In this document: one piece after another, positions 25,101 to 36,298 of the stretch
Numbering within the stretch: position 1 is the first letter of the stretch
Layout: the number at the start of each line of letters is the position of its first letter
Assembly: GCA_004431415.1 (NCBI GenBank)
Contig: QPMI01000058.1
Location: 248,001-312,000, forward strand
DNA length: 64,000 bases
DNA from: Cyanophora paradoxa
Taxonomy: Eukaryota > Glaucocystophyceae > Cyanophorales > Cyanophoraceae
Reading direction: 5' to 3'
Translations under genes and position numbers: made by a program
The notes under the pieces: model-generated
Told to the model about the DNA's origin: nothing
Databases searched by the model: none
What the model saw: the letters and a program-made list of their open reading frames with translations, nothing else

Positions 25101-28100
25101 TCCTCCTCGCGCCGCCTGCCCTCCTCCTCCTCGCGCCGCCTGCGCTCCTCCTCCTCCGCGCGCTTCTTGCGTTCCTCAGCCTCCCTCTTCAGCCGCGCCT
25201 CCTCCTCCGCCGCTGCCCTGCGCCGCTTCCTTTCTGCCTCCGCCTCCTCCTCCTCGAGTCGCAGCCGCTCTGCTTCCTCCTCGAGCCGCAGCCGCTCCTC
25301 CGCCGCTTCCCGCCGCCTCCGCTCTTCCTCCGCCAGTCTCACCCGCTCCTCCTCCTCCTCCCGCCTGCGCCGTTCCTCCTCCTCGCGCCTGCGGCGCTCC
25401 TCCTCCTCCCGCCTCAGCCGTTCCTCCTCCTCGGCCTTCCGGCGCCGCTCCGCCTCCTCCTCGCGCCGCTTCTGCTCCTCCTCCTCCTCGCGCCTGCGGC
25501 GCTCTTCTTCTTCTCGGCGCCTTCGCTGCTCCTCTTCCTCCTCGCGGCGCCGCCGCTCTTCCTCCTCCGCCTCGCGGTGCCGCCTCTCGATCTCCCCCCG
25601 CTTGCGTCGTTCCTCCTCTTCCCTCCGCTTGCGCTCCTCCTCCTCCTCTTCCTCCCGCCGCCGCCGCTCCTCCTCGGCCCTTCGTAGCCGCTCTTCTTCC
25701 AGGCGCTGCAGCCGCTCCTCTTCATCCAGCAGCGCCCTGCGCCTCCGCTCCTCCTCCTCGAGAAGGGCCCGCCGCCTGCGCATCTCCTCCTCCGCCTCCT
25801 CCTGCAGCCGCCGCCGCTCGGCGGCCGCCGCCTCGCGCCGCGCCCGCGCCTCCGCCGCCTCCCGCTCCGCCTCTTTGGCCTCAGCGGAAATGACGTCGGC
25901 GATCGTCACGTGGTGCGACGCGTGCTCCGTGAACTGCGAACGAAGTTCGTGTTGGGGGGTACCGGCTTCAAGGATGAAAGGGAGGGGGTACCTGGACGTC
26001 CCACACGGAGAGCATCCGGTCGACGAACGCGACGACCTGGGTGGAGGGGTGGGGGATGAGGCGGGGCGGGGGTACCGGGCGTCGGAGAAGGTTGGGGGGA
26101 GGGGTACCATGCACGAGTCGAAGAGCACGAGATTGTTCACGCCGAACTGGTGGCGCTGCAGGGAGGGAAGGGGAGGCCCGCTCGGACAAAGAGAAGGGGG
26201 GTACAGGAAAGGGGGTAGGGGTACCTGGAGGTGGCGGACGAGCTCGAAGGGTGGCTGGGTGTCCCACACGTAGACGCACCCGTCCACCGCCCCCGACACC
26301 ATGCGGCCCTGCCGGCCCAGAGCGAAGGGCGTGAGCGGCCTGTAATGCTGTACTCGACGGCGAGGGGGGCGGGGAGCCCCCACCCTAGGCCATCCTCGGG
26401 CCCGTCGAAAGGGCGGGAGAGGGCGGGCGGGCCTTGGGCCCGTAGCGGGGGGCGGGCGGCCCGTGCCCACCCACCGCCTCCCCCTCTTAACGCCCCCCGC
26501 TCCATGTACCCCCCCCCGGCTCTCCCGTACCCCCCGGACGGACCTGGACGTCGACGAGGGCCTTGACGGCCTTCGTGTGCTTCGCGATCGTCCGCAGCGG
26601 CTTGAACGTCTGCCGCGCCCCGGCGTCAGGGCCGGGGCGGCCGGGCGGGAGGAGGAGGCAAAAGCGAAGGCGACGTGAAGGCGGGCCTTAGGAGATTATT
26701 TAGTCCTATCATCAATTAGGAATGAGGAGAAGGGGGCGCACGAAGGAGTCCCAGACGGAGATGGAGTGGTCGTCCGAGGCGGCCCAGAAGGTCCGCCCGT
26801 CCGCCGCCGGCACGACCTGCGCGTGGGAGGCGGGAGGAGGGACGGGGGTTGGAAGGAGAGGCGGCTCGCGAGGCCAGCTTGGACGAGGGGAGGGGAGACA
26901 GCGCACGACGTTGACGTAGTCGGTGTGGATGGCGAGCCGGTGCAGCGTCGCGCAGCTCTGCGGGGCGGGGCGAGGCGAGGCGAGGCTGAGGGGAGGGGGA
27001 GGGGAGCGGGGCGGGGCAGAGCAGAGCGGAGCGGAGCGGGCTCCGGGAGTAAAGCCCAGCGGGGCTTGCCGCGCACGACGGCATCGAGGAGCAAAGAAAA
27101 TAGGTCTTATAAGACGCTATGTGGTTGGGGCGGGGCGGGGCCGAGCCGCGCACGAGGGCGCCGAGGACGTACAGGCAGCGGACGTCTTATAAGACGTTAC
27201 GTAGTCTTATCATTAACAAGGAATAAGTCGTATACGACGTTTTATGGTTTCATCATTAAGAGTAAAGCGGGGCCGAGCCACGCACGAGGGCGTCGAGGGC
27301 GTAGAGGCAGCGGTCGTCCGAGGCGGCGATCACCCGGTCCCGCACCACGCACCTGGCAAGGGGGGTACGAAGTAGAGGGGGGGGAGGGGAGGGGAGGGGA
27401 GGGGAGGGGAGGGAGGGGGGGGGGGCGGTTAGAGTTGCGAGGCGCGTGTGCCGGGCACAGCCTAGCCTAGCCTAGCCTAGGAAGGGGGGGGCGGGGGGGG
27501 GGGGGGTAGGGCGTACATGCAGTTGATGGCGCGGGAGGAGGGGTGCACCTCCCGCAGCTTCTCCTGGTTCTGGCGGGAGGAGCGTGCGTAAGAGAAGAGG
27601 GGGGAGGGGAGGGGAGTGGAGGGGAGGGAGGGGAGGGAGGGGAGGGGGGGGGGGGGGGGGGGGGCTTCTAAGAGCTAGCTGTGCCGAGAAGTCTTATGAG
27701 ACATTATTATAAACGAAGCGCACGGAGAGGCGCCAGACAATGACGGAGCCGTCTTAGAAATCGTTACAGGGCCCCGCACTAAACAGTCCAGATTAGGGCA
27801 TGTCTATGTCCTATGAGTCTTGTCTTATATGAGTCTTATTAGAGATTATTATATGAGTCTCATAAGACATTGAAGCGCACGGAGAGACGCCAGACGATGA
27901 CGGAGCCGTCCCGGCCCCCGCTCCACACTGTGTCGTACACCTGGGGGCGGGGGGCGGGCCGGCCGGTCAGGAAAGGAAGAAAGACGAAGAGAAGAATAGA
28001 AGGGGGGGAATGGGGTATAGGGGCGCACCAGGGCGAGGCACTTGACGCCGGCGCGGTGCCCCTGCAGCGCCCGCACCTGCGCAGACAGAAGTTAATGATA

Positions 28101-30072
28101 AACGCATACAACGTCTTATAAGACTTGTTCCTTGATTTCGCGAGGGAAGACGCCACGGGACGCGCCCGGAGGGAGACTGCTATGGGGCGGGCGGGGCGGG
28201 GCGGGGCGGGGCGGGGCGGGGCGGGCCGAGGTCCTTTAGGGCGGACCGATGCCCTTTAGCTATAGACAGCTCCAGGGCGGGGCGGGGCGGGGCGGGCACG
28301 CCTTGTCCTCGTTGTCCTCCTCGTGGCTCCAGATGCCGATGGTGCGGTCGTAGCTCGCCGACCAGATGTACTCCCCGACCCGCAGCTGCGCCCCCGTTAG
28401 TCAGGCCAGGCCCGGCTCGACGAGAAAGCTGGCTAGCTGGCTAGCCGGGCTGGCGGCCGGCCTAGGGCGGGCGGGGGCGCACGAGGCCGCTAGCCGCTAG
28501 CCGCTAGGCTCGATCGTGTCGGCTAGCGGCTAGCTAGCTGGCCGGGCTCGCCAGGGCGTGGGCTAGCCCAGCTAGCGGGCGGGGGCGCAAGAAGTTTAAG
28601 AAGCTCTCTAAGAAGCGTAGAGGCTAGCTGGAGCTCGGCTCGGCCGGCCCGCTCGGCCAAGTGTTAAGATGGCCGGCCGGCTCGTATGGATAGCGGGGGC
28701 GGACGAGGAGGGCGTCGACGGCCTAGCCGCTAGCCGCGAGAGGGATGCATGTATGGGCGCGGGGCGCGGGGGGCGGGCGGGGGGGCGGGCGGGCGGGGGC
28801 GCACGAGGGCGTTGACGACGTCGGCGTGGCCGTTGAGGCGGCGCACGAGGCGGCCCCGCTTGTTGTACACGTCGATCACGCTGAAAGAGGGGGAGGCAGG
28901 AGGGTTAGGTTAGGTTAGGTTAGGTAGGAGGCGGGCGCGCTCTAAAGAACTTTCCAAGGGATTTCTGTGTTTCTTAAGAGGGGGAGGTTAGGTTAGGTTC
29001 AGATTGCAGGTGGGCAGCTAGGGGGAGGGGGGGTTCCTTCTCGAAGGCCGCCCCCTCCTAGGGGTGGGGAGGGGCGGGAGGGGGGGGGGGGGGTGGGTGG
29101 GGGTACCTGTCGCCGGCGCCGACCCAGACGCGGTTCTCGACGGAGACGATCGCCCGCACGTTGTACACGTGGCCCTAAGCCGGCGCAGAAGTCAAGCAGA
29201 AGTCAGCGATGGAACCTTATAGGACCATATAATAATAACAATAACAGGAAGTCAACGCTGATGGGATAATAATAGGACCATAGGCTCGGAGCTCACGATG
29301 GCCGTATCATCAACAAGGAACGAGGCCCTGAGGACCACGCAGCGTCTTCCAAGGCTCCTTCCTTGTTGATGATAAGACTATGTCACGTCTTATAAGGCTC
29401 GTTCCTTGTTGATAATATAACCATAGGCTCGCAACGGGGGCGGCGCTCGGGTTCGCAAGGGACGGGGGCTCGGGGCGGGGGGCGGGGGGCGGGGAACGGG
29501 GGGCGGGGTAAGAGACCTTGCGCGGGGTGGCGGCGGCGGCGGCGAGGGAGGGGCCCCCCGGCGAGTACACGAGCTGCGGCGGCGGCTCAAGTCAGAAGAA
29601 GAAGGGGGAGAGGAGGAGAGGCCTTTTAAAGGACTTCTAAAGGATTTCTCTCTTTCTTAGAGAAGAGTAGAGCAGAGGGGCGCACGGAGGAGGAGAGGGA
29701 GGCACTTAAGACTTCTGAACGATGTCCTTCGGATTCTAAGGAAGGACTTCTAACAGATTCTAAAGGATTCTAAAGGATTTCTCTCTTTCTTAGAGAGGGG
29801 CGCACGGAGGAGGAGAGGGAGGCGGTGGAGGCGCGGGCCCGGGCGCTCCCGAAGCCGAAGCCGCCGCCGGCGCCGCCTCCGCTCGGGCTCTCCCCCACGT
29901 CCGCCGACGAGACCTGCGGGGCCGCGGGCTCAGGAGGAGGAGGCGGGGGAGGTGGGGGGAACGGAGGGGTTAGGTGGATAGGTGGATGATAGATGGGGAG
30001 CCGCAGTGTATCCCGGGGAGCGCGCGGGGGCGAGCGCACGCGCGGGGGCATGGGCGAGGAGAATTCCCCGGC

Positions 30073-30166
<94 letters not shown>

Positions 30167-31803
30167 TAGATACATTAGATAGATAGATAGATAGAGGCGT
30201 ATGCGTGGGACTGAGAGCCGGGGCTAGGAAGAGGACTAGGAGCCGTGGGCTGAGGACTAGGAGGGGCGGCTACGAGGGCGCGGGCGCGGGCGGGCGCGGG
30301 GGCGCGGTGGCGCACGCGCGGGGGCATGGGCGAGGCGAAGTCGGAGCGGCGGGAGCCGGCCGTGAACTCGGGACCCGAGGACCTCCCCGATCCGGAGCTC
30401 GTCAGCAGCGCCGCCGCCGACGCCGGCCGCTGCGCGCGTGTTAGAAGCCGACGCCTCTTTTTAGATTAGAATATCTAAACAATTGGAAGCTTCGATTGGA
30501 AGCTCCCTAGGCTCATCAGAGGGGGCGCTTGGTCCTTCTTAAGAGGCTTTGATTAGACTCGCTTGGCTCGCTCGCTCGCTCGCGCACCGCGCCGGAGGAT
30601 CGCTTGGCGGGGCTCGAAGGGGGGCGTTCGAAGGAGATCGAGCGCCGGAAGGGCGAACGGTCCTCCCGCTTCGTCACAACCTGAACAAGCTGAGAAGAAG
30701 AGGGGGAGGAGAGAAGGGCGGGGGAGATGGACCTGGGAGGGTACGGGCTTGGACGTGTCGAGGAAGCTGAGCTGGAGGCCCTCATGCAGGGCCCGCGTGT
30801 GGCCACGGGCGGAGAGGTGCAGCGACGAGACGGAGGCAGAGACGGAGGGGCCGCCGCCGCTGGCGCGGCCCGCGCCGGCCCCGGCCCCGGCCCTGGCTCG
30901 GGTTTGCTTGTTGTCCCGCCCCAGGCTCATAGTGGCCAGGCTCGAGCCCGCGGCGCTGCTCCGCAGGCTCTGCTGGTACGCCTTCATCTTCGCCTCGTAC
31001 CCCTCGGGCGAGGCGCGGGGCCGCGCAGAGGCGGGGACGGCGGCCCGCAGGTCGGCGACGGAGTGGCGGAGGCCGGCGGCGGCGGCGGCGGCGGCGGCGC
31101 CGGCCGACGGGTCCGATCCCTTCCGCATGGTGGCGCGCCACGTCCTCATGATAGACTTGGGAGTCTTGGGGCTCTCCGGCACAGCCGCAGAGGAGGCCGC
31201 GGCCGCGGCCGCGGCATCGGCCCCGTCGGGGTCGACCGACAGGCCGCGCGCCGGACCCGAGGCGGCGCTCGCGGGGCGCCGGACGACCTTGGGCGACGGA
31301 GGAGACTCCGGCTCGGCCACGGTGGCGCGGCGCGGGCCGCGCGGCACGACGGGCGACGAGGAGGGCTTCAAGGGCGGCGGGGCCGCCAGCCCGTGGCTCA
31401 CGGAAGCGCTGGCCCGATGCGTCCGCGGCACCACAGGCGACCCCGTGGCCCGCGCCGAAGCCGGCGCGTGGATGGATCCCGCGGATGCCGAGTGTACACC
31501 ACGCGAGCTCGTCCGCGCTGACGTGGGGGCGCCGGAGGTCTGGGCCAGCCGCGACGTCGAGAACGTTGAAGATCCGTTCGTTAGCGTCTTGGCGCTCGCC
31601 GTGCTGGAGCGGAGAGCGGCGCTTGTCGCTGCACGGCCAGATGCGCTGGCGGACGCAGGCCGGGTCGCCGCCGATGCCGCCGCGGGTCTCCCCGATCCGC
31701 TGGCTGACACAGGCCTGGCGGTAGGCTGAGCAGCGGCAGGCCGAGCCCGAGTGGGCTCGCGGTCGCCGTCATCTCGGAAGATTGCCGCCACGCCAGGCCG
31801 CAT
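19143..31803 (-). CDS. WD40 / Glu-Arg coiled-coil / four-CH fimbrin (plastin) fusion protein
   Basis: Exons follow one another on the minus strand with the same intron style and no visible end. An N-terminal Ser/Ala-rich disordered region opens at ATG 31,803. WD40 blades follow at about 29,180-25,975 (for example SASYDRTIGIWS, SGGRDGSVIVWR, AASDDRCLYALD, WAASDDHSISVWD, SGAVDGCVYVWD). Then comes a 390-residue EEERRRR coiled coil at 25,928-24,740. A GC-AG intron links it to LEAERLALLDRDEADELNEE and fimbrin CH1 (VDYLNAVLG, NIAYPGTIDDRVIAF). CH2 has IPADALLFRWLRRELKEA and VENLGEDFADGDVLGRLI, plus ASPEDIL. CH3 has AWINGLGLAV, MDRLVPGSVEWRKVN, ENCNYALSVAKDKI and GGTDIADGV. CH4 has EDLTEADLIKWANA, FREKSLKNGLWLAYLL and ILWEDIVEV. 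Fimbrins bundle actin filaments. The join between WD40, coiled coil and CH parts is inferred from exon phase; two or three adjacent genes are the alternative. Confidence 0.6.
21290..21700 (-). repeat. Tandem copies of an exon end inside an intron of the fusion gene
   Basis: The string GGCGGACGTGGAG followed by GACGAGGC(C/T)GGTGCGG occurs at about 21,417, 21,560 and 21,666. The last is the real end of the CH3 exon encoding ARTGLVFLHV; the others lie in the intron, each followed by AT-rich TATAAGATTCTATAAG-like sequence. Confidence 0.75.
24740..25928 (-). repeat. Long Glu/Arg coiled-coil repeat inside the fusion gene
   Basis: One large exon encodes repeats close to EEEERRRREEEERKRR, strictly charged, with heptad-compatible Leu/Ala at intervals. 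The DNA is a degenerate array of CTCCTCCTCGCGCCGC-type units on the plus strand. A single alpha-helix or ERM-like rod is the likely structure. The opposite-strand frame of Ser/Arg repeats across the same bases is a shadow. Confidence 0.85.
27130..27345 (-). repeat. Duplicated WD-blade exon end in intron
   Basis: The exon end GCACGAGGGCGTCGAGGGCG at about 27,283 has a diverged copy at about 27,153 (GCACGAGGGCGCCGAGGACG). Both copies lie close to TCTTATAAGAC sequences. Confidence 0.7.
27715..27912 (-). repeat. Duplicated WD-blade exon fragment
   Basis: A fragment encoding DGSVIVWRLSVRF occurs at 27,715-27,755 and again, as the apparent real exon, at about 27,872-27,912. The two differ at a few bases. 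The space between holds TCTTATNAGAC-type AT-rich DNA. Confidence 0.7.
30073..30197. repeat. GATA tetranucleotide microsatellite
   Basis: About 30 units of GATA with one interruption near 30,165-30,180. It lies in an intron or spacer of the long minus-strand gene. Confidence 0.95.
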
Positions 31804-32200
31804 GGTCTGCCACGGCCGGGAACTGAGTAGGCAGATTCGACAACGAGCGGGAGCTTCGAGGCACCTCGAGTGCGGCCTCGCGGCACTAGACTCGGTCGGC
31901 GCGGCGGATGGCCTGTAACACCGGCGTCAACCTCCCGCTCAAATCCACTCGCGCCTGGGTGCGTCTGCGAGCGTCTTGGCGAGCTCGCCGACGAACGGCG
32001 CCAACAGATTCTGCGGGTACAGCTCCAGTTCGGGGGTACAAGACCCGCGCCCAGAGCTTCGTCCTGTCCACCGCAAGCCCGAACTCGGAAGGAGCAGAGC
32101 AAGGAATCGAGTTCTTTATCTGGCGCGCAGCGAAAGCCTCTCCTGGGCGCGCCAGCCCAGCGCCGTCGTTCCGTCCGCGCGGATCGGCGCGCGCGGAGCG

Positions 32201-35200
32201 ATGACAGCCTCCGTTGACGACATCGCTGCTCGCCTTTGCGGTGCTCTCCCCCCCCTCCGCGCTGGGCAGCTCTTCGTACGACCGCTGACGTCGGCCGCAG
32301 CTGCCCCGCCGCCGCCGCTTGAGATCGACAGTGGTCTCAGCACCCTCAAGGCGGCAGTCGCGGCGCGTGCAGTCAATGGGGCGACCGCCCGCGCGTCTCC
32401 TCAGGCGGGCCGGAGCCCACGAGACCGACTGCATCGACCGAGCCCGCAGCCGTCGCCTCTCTCCGGGGAGATTCGCGTCACCGACGGGTTCACCAACTTT
32501 GCTATCGCCTTTCTGGTGCGCTTCCGCGCCCCGCGCGCGCCCCGCTCGGCATGCAACGCCCGCCCACGGCGCCCGGCCTGCGCGCGTTGCAGGCCGCTTC
32601 CCTCGTCTGGCAGGCGATTCGCAACTACAGGGAGTACGGGCTTCTCGCCGACTTCAAGGTAGCGGCGGCGCTTCTCGACAACTTCTGGTGCGGCCCGAAG
32701 CCGCGCCGGCGCGCCCCGCGCTACTTGACTGCAGCTGACGCCCGTGCGCAGGCTCATGTGCGCCCGCCCGCCCGCTCCCGGCGCCCCGCGCACCGCGGGA
32801 CCGTTCGAAAGTCTCGCGCGCGCAGGTGCCTCGTGTGGGTCGCGTCCGTCTGCTTCTCCTTCTCCGTGGTCGGGGTGGCGGTCGCGCACCAGGTCAGAAT
32901 TTGATCCGATCAAATTCGAATGAATTGCTCGCCCGCCCGGCTTAGATCGAATTCGATCGCAGCGTGGTCTGCTCGGGGACGTCTCGACGGTGCTCGTCTA
33001 CAGCGCGACGCAGGCGGCCCTCTTCGGATTCGACCTCGCGTTCCTCGCCCTCGGGCCCCTCGACTCGCCCCGTGCGCCCGCCCCGCCCCGCCCCGCCCCG
33101 CCCCGCCCCGCCGCCTCGGCTTCCTATGGGCGCAGTCATGCGCGGCTTTAGAAGTCTGCAAGTCTTATTCTTATTATGAGTCTTGTCATCTAAGTCACGT
33201 TTCGCAGTCATGCGCGGCTCGCTGGCGATGCAGATGTTCGTTCTCTCCTTCAAGATGCACTCCTACTTCATGAACAACCTGTGCGCCCCGCCCCGCCCCG
33301 CTCCGTCCCCGTCGCTTGCTCGCTGGATAAGTCAATTCTTAAAACGAGACCTGTGCGGCCCGCCTCGCTGGATAAGACGAGTCTTATAATGTCTTGTAAG
33401 ACTCATAAGACAAGAGTTTGAAGACATAGATGGCCTTATAGGGACTTTTTTCTAATTTGGCGCCCCGCCCCGCCCCCGTCGCTTGCTTGCTCGGCCCTTC
33501 GCTATTCCCTCCGTCCGTCCGGCGCGTCGAGCCGAGCCCCGCGCGCGCCCCTCGCAGGCACCTTATAGTAATAATAATGTCTATTATGTCTTGTAAGACT
33601 CTTAAGACAAGACTCCTTACACAAAAGACGCAGTCACCTGGAGCAGGAGTGGCGCGAGCGGGCGGCGCGGGCCAAGGCCAAGGGCGGCGGCGACGGCGCC
33701 CCCGGCGCCGGCGGGGCGGACTCGGCGGACTCGGCGGCGTCGGAAGAGGCCGCCGCCTGCCAGACCTGCGACCTCCCCCCGCCCGGATGGACCCCCACCG
33801 GCGACGTGTACCCCTCCTCCTCGGGGTCCGCCAGCCCGATCCAGCCCCGATCCCCGTACCCCCTTCCTCACCCCGAATCCAGGTACCCCTCGAACCTGAC
33901 GCTGGCGGACTTCGCGCGGTTCCTGTGCCTCCCGACCCTCGTCTACGACGAGCGGTTCCCCCTCACGCGGCGCCGCCGCTGGGGCTCCGTCGCCCGCGCC
34001 GCCCTCTCCTCCTTCCTCGTCCTCTCCACCATGTACAGCCTCCGTGCGTACCCCGTCCCGGCCCGGGCCGTCCCCTTAGCCTTCCCTCGTTAAGGGGCAG
34101 AAGGAAGGGTAAGGGGCAGCTAAAGGGACGGACGTACCCCGTACCCCGCCTCGTCTTCTTTCCCCCCCCCCCCTCCGTCATCTTAGCCGGCCCTCCTCCT
34201 TTTTTTTCGCCGCAGTCGTGCACCACATGCTCCCCATCATGGCTCAGGTCCTTTTTGCATTTTTTTGCATCCGGCTGCTCGGCTCCGCTCTTTCCCTCTC
34301 GCTTCTCTTACCCCTCCTCGCCCCCTCCCCCCAGGCCTCCCGAATCAGCCTACCCTACCTCATCCTCGAACTCTCCGTACCCTCCATGCTCTTCTGGATC
34401 GCCGCGTGCGTAGTTCGCTTTGCCTGTACCCCCTATTCCGGTCGCTTAGTGGGGGTACCAGGTTCTTCGTCGTTTTCCACTGCGGATTCAACGCCTGGGC
34501 CGAGATCGTCGGAATGGCCGACCGTGATTTCTATCAGGTACCCCCCGCTTGTTCCTCTCCACTTGCCCCTTCTTCTTGCTTCGCTCGTTTCCAACGCGCC
34601 CCCGCCCGCCGCGCAGGACTGGTGAGAGGACGCCGCCCGCGCGCCGCCGTGTCCCTCGTACCCCCCTCACCCGGCTCGAATTCGCGTACCTAGGTGGAAC
34701 GCGACGTGCATGCAGGAGTTCTGGCGGAAGTGGTGCGGTACCCCCATAGCCCTCGCGAGCGCCTCCTCCCGTTCTCCTGACCTTGTCGACCTTTTCGGCC
34801 GGCAGGAACCGACCCGTCTACAAGTGGATGTGCCGGGTGCGCCGCCGCGCGCCTCCCGCCCCTCGAGCACTCCTCACGCCGTGCCGCGCCCCACGCCCCG
34901 CGCCCCGGGCAGCACGTCTACGTCGAGAGGTGCGTCCCTTCCACGCACAGCCCTGGCCTTGCCCTGGCCCGGCCTCGGAGCCGAGCCGGCCATCCCGCCT
35001 GCCGCCCCCGCACCGCCCCGCACCGCCTCGAGTATCTGACGAGGGCCTCGCCTCGGCAGCATGAAGACGTGCGGGCGGCTGATGACGCCGCCGCTGGCCG
35101 CCGTCTCCACCATGCTCGTCACCGCCTTCCTCCACGAGGTGCTCAAAGCTGTCGCTTCTAGAGGATCTAGATCTAAGAGTTCTAATAGATAGCGGCTAAT

Positions 35201-35918
35201 AAAGCTGCTGCATAAGATCTATTAGCTAGAGCTCGCCACCGCCTTCCTCCGCGAGGCGAGCAGCGGCGCTGTTGGGAGGGGCGGAGGGCCCGTGGTTCAG
35301 AGGGGCCGCACTCGAGCTCCATCCCGCTAACTGCGCTGCGCGCGCTCGCTGCTGGCAGGTGGTGCTGACGTGCGCGATCCGGATGGTGCGGCCCTGGATG
35401 TTCGCCATCATCCTGGTACCCCCCGCCCCGCCCCGCCCCACCCCACCCCGCCCTGCCCCGCCCCTAGCTATGCCTCAGCAGCCTCAGCCCCTCTTGATTT
35501 CTTCTTCGAATTCGCAGGTTCAGGTGCCCTACATGTACGTCTCGTCGCTCTTCAAGGGCACGGCTGTCGGCAACGCCTTCGTCGTCGTCGGCATGTTCGT
35601 CGGTGCGCGCGCCCGCCCGCGCCGGCGAGCCGCTGATCGTGAGTGAGGGAGGATCGCTTTTGATTGCGTGCGTGCGTGCAGGCATGCCTCTCCTGTGGTG
35701 CGCCGTCTCAGATCTGATCAGAGTCTGCTGCTGGCCTTGCGCTCCCCGCTGCTTAGGCTTAGGCTTCAACACCCCCCCCCCCTCCCCCCCCCCTGAAGCC
35801 TTGTCCCTTGAGCCTGCAGCTGGCCCCTTCTCGCTCACTCTTCTCGCGCCGCAGGATGCTCTACGCCCGCGAGGTGGTCATGGCCTCCGCCGCGGCCGCG
35901 GGGTGCAGCCAGTGTTGA
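32201..35918 (+). CDS. MBOAT acyltransferase, DGAT1/SOAT type
   Basis: A plus-strand multi-exon gene for a multispanning endoplasmic reticulum enzyme that esterifies diacylglycerol or sterol with acyl-CoA. Exons in order: GFTNFAIAFLV and VWQAIRNYREYGLLADFK (first membrane region), membrane segment LVYSATQAALFGFDLAFLAL, then MQMFVLSFKMHSYFMNNL (the HSY motif), a charged insert, YPSNLTLADFARFLCLPTLV and FPLTRRRRW, then DRDFYQ joined by an intron to DWWNATCMQEFWRKWNRPVY (the FYxDWWN signature). The proposed catalytic His is in VSTMLVTAFLHE. The last exon ends AAAAGCSQC with TGA at 35,916-35,918. DGAT1 fits slightly better than SOAT because of the N-terminal motif. Introns hold GTACCCC, GATCCGATCAAATTCGAA and TCTTATAAGAC-like strings. 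Confidence 0.8.
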
Positions 35919-36265
35919 CGTCGACCGCGGCCCATTTTGATCGCCTCCTCCGTACGCGTGTATACGTACAGGGTTTCAAGTCCCGTAGTAGCCCGTTTGC
36001 GCATGCTTATGCTCGCCCAGCTATACATAGGCCTCCTCCGTGTACATACCTACGATTTTCTGCAGCGGTATCTCTAGCTATAGGATTTCAATTGCAAGCC
36101 CCGGCGTAGTCGCGCGTACGGCAAGCAACGTGATTCAGGACAGTAGTCGCAGACTCGCATTTCAGAGCTAAAGGAACCGACCATTGAATAGTTTTCGTTG
36201 TCAACGTTGTAATTTCAATTTTCCAGAATAGCTCAGATGATCATGAATTCGAATTGCGCAGGGAT

Positions 36266-36298
<33 letters not shown>

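Noticed and set aside
24924-26273. Long plus-strand frame of Ser/Arg repeats
   Set aside because: It is the complement of the Glu/Arg coiled-coil exon on the minus strand; exon phase and flanking domains support the minus strand.
28904-28927. TTAGG repeats as telomere sequence
   Set aside because: Only four or five units inside an intron; no sign of a chromosome end.
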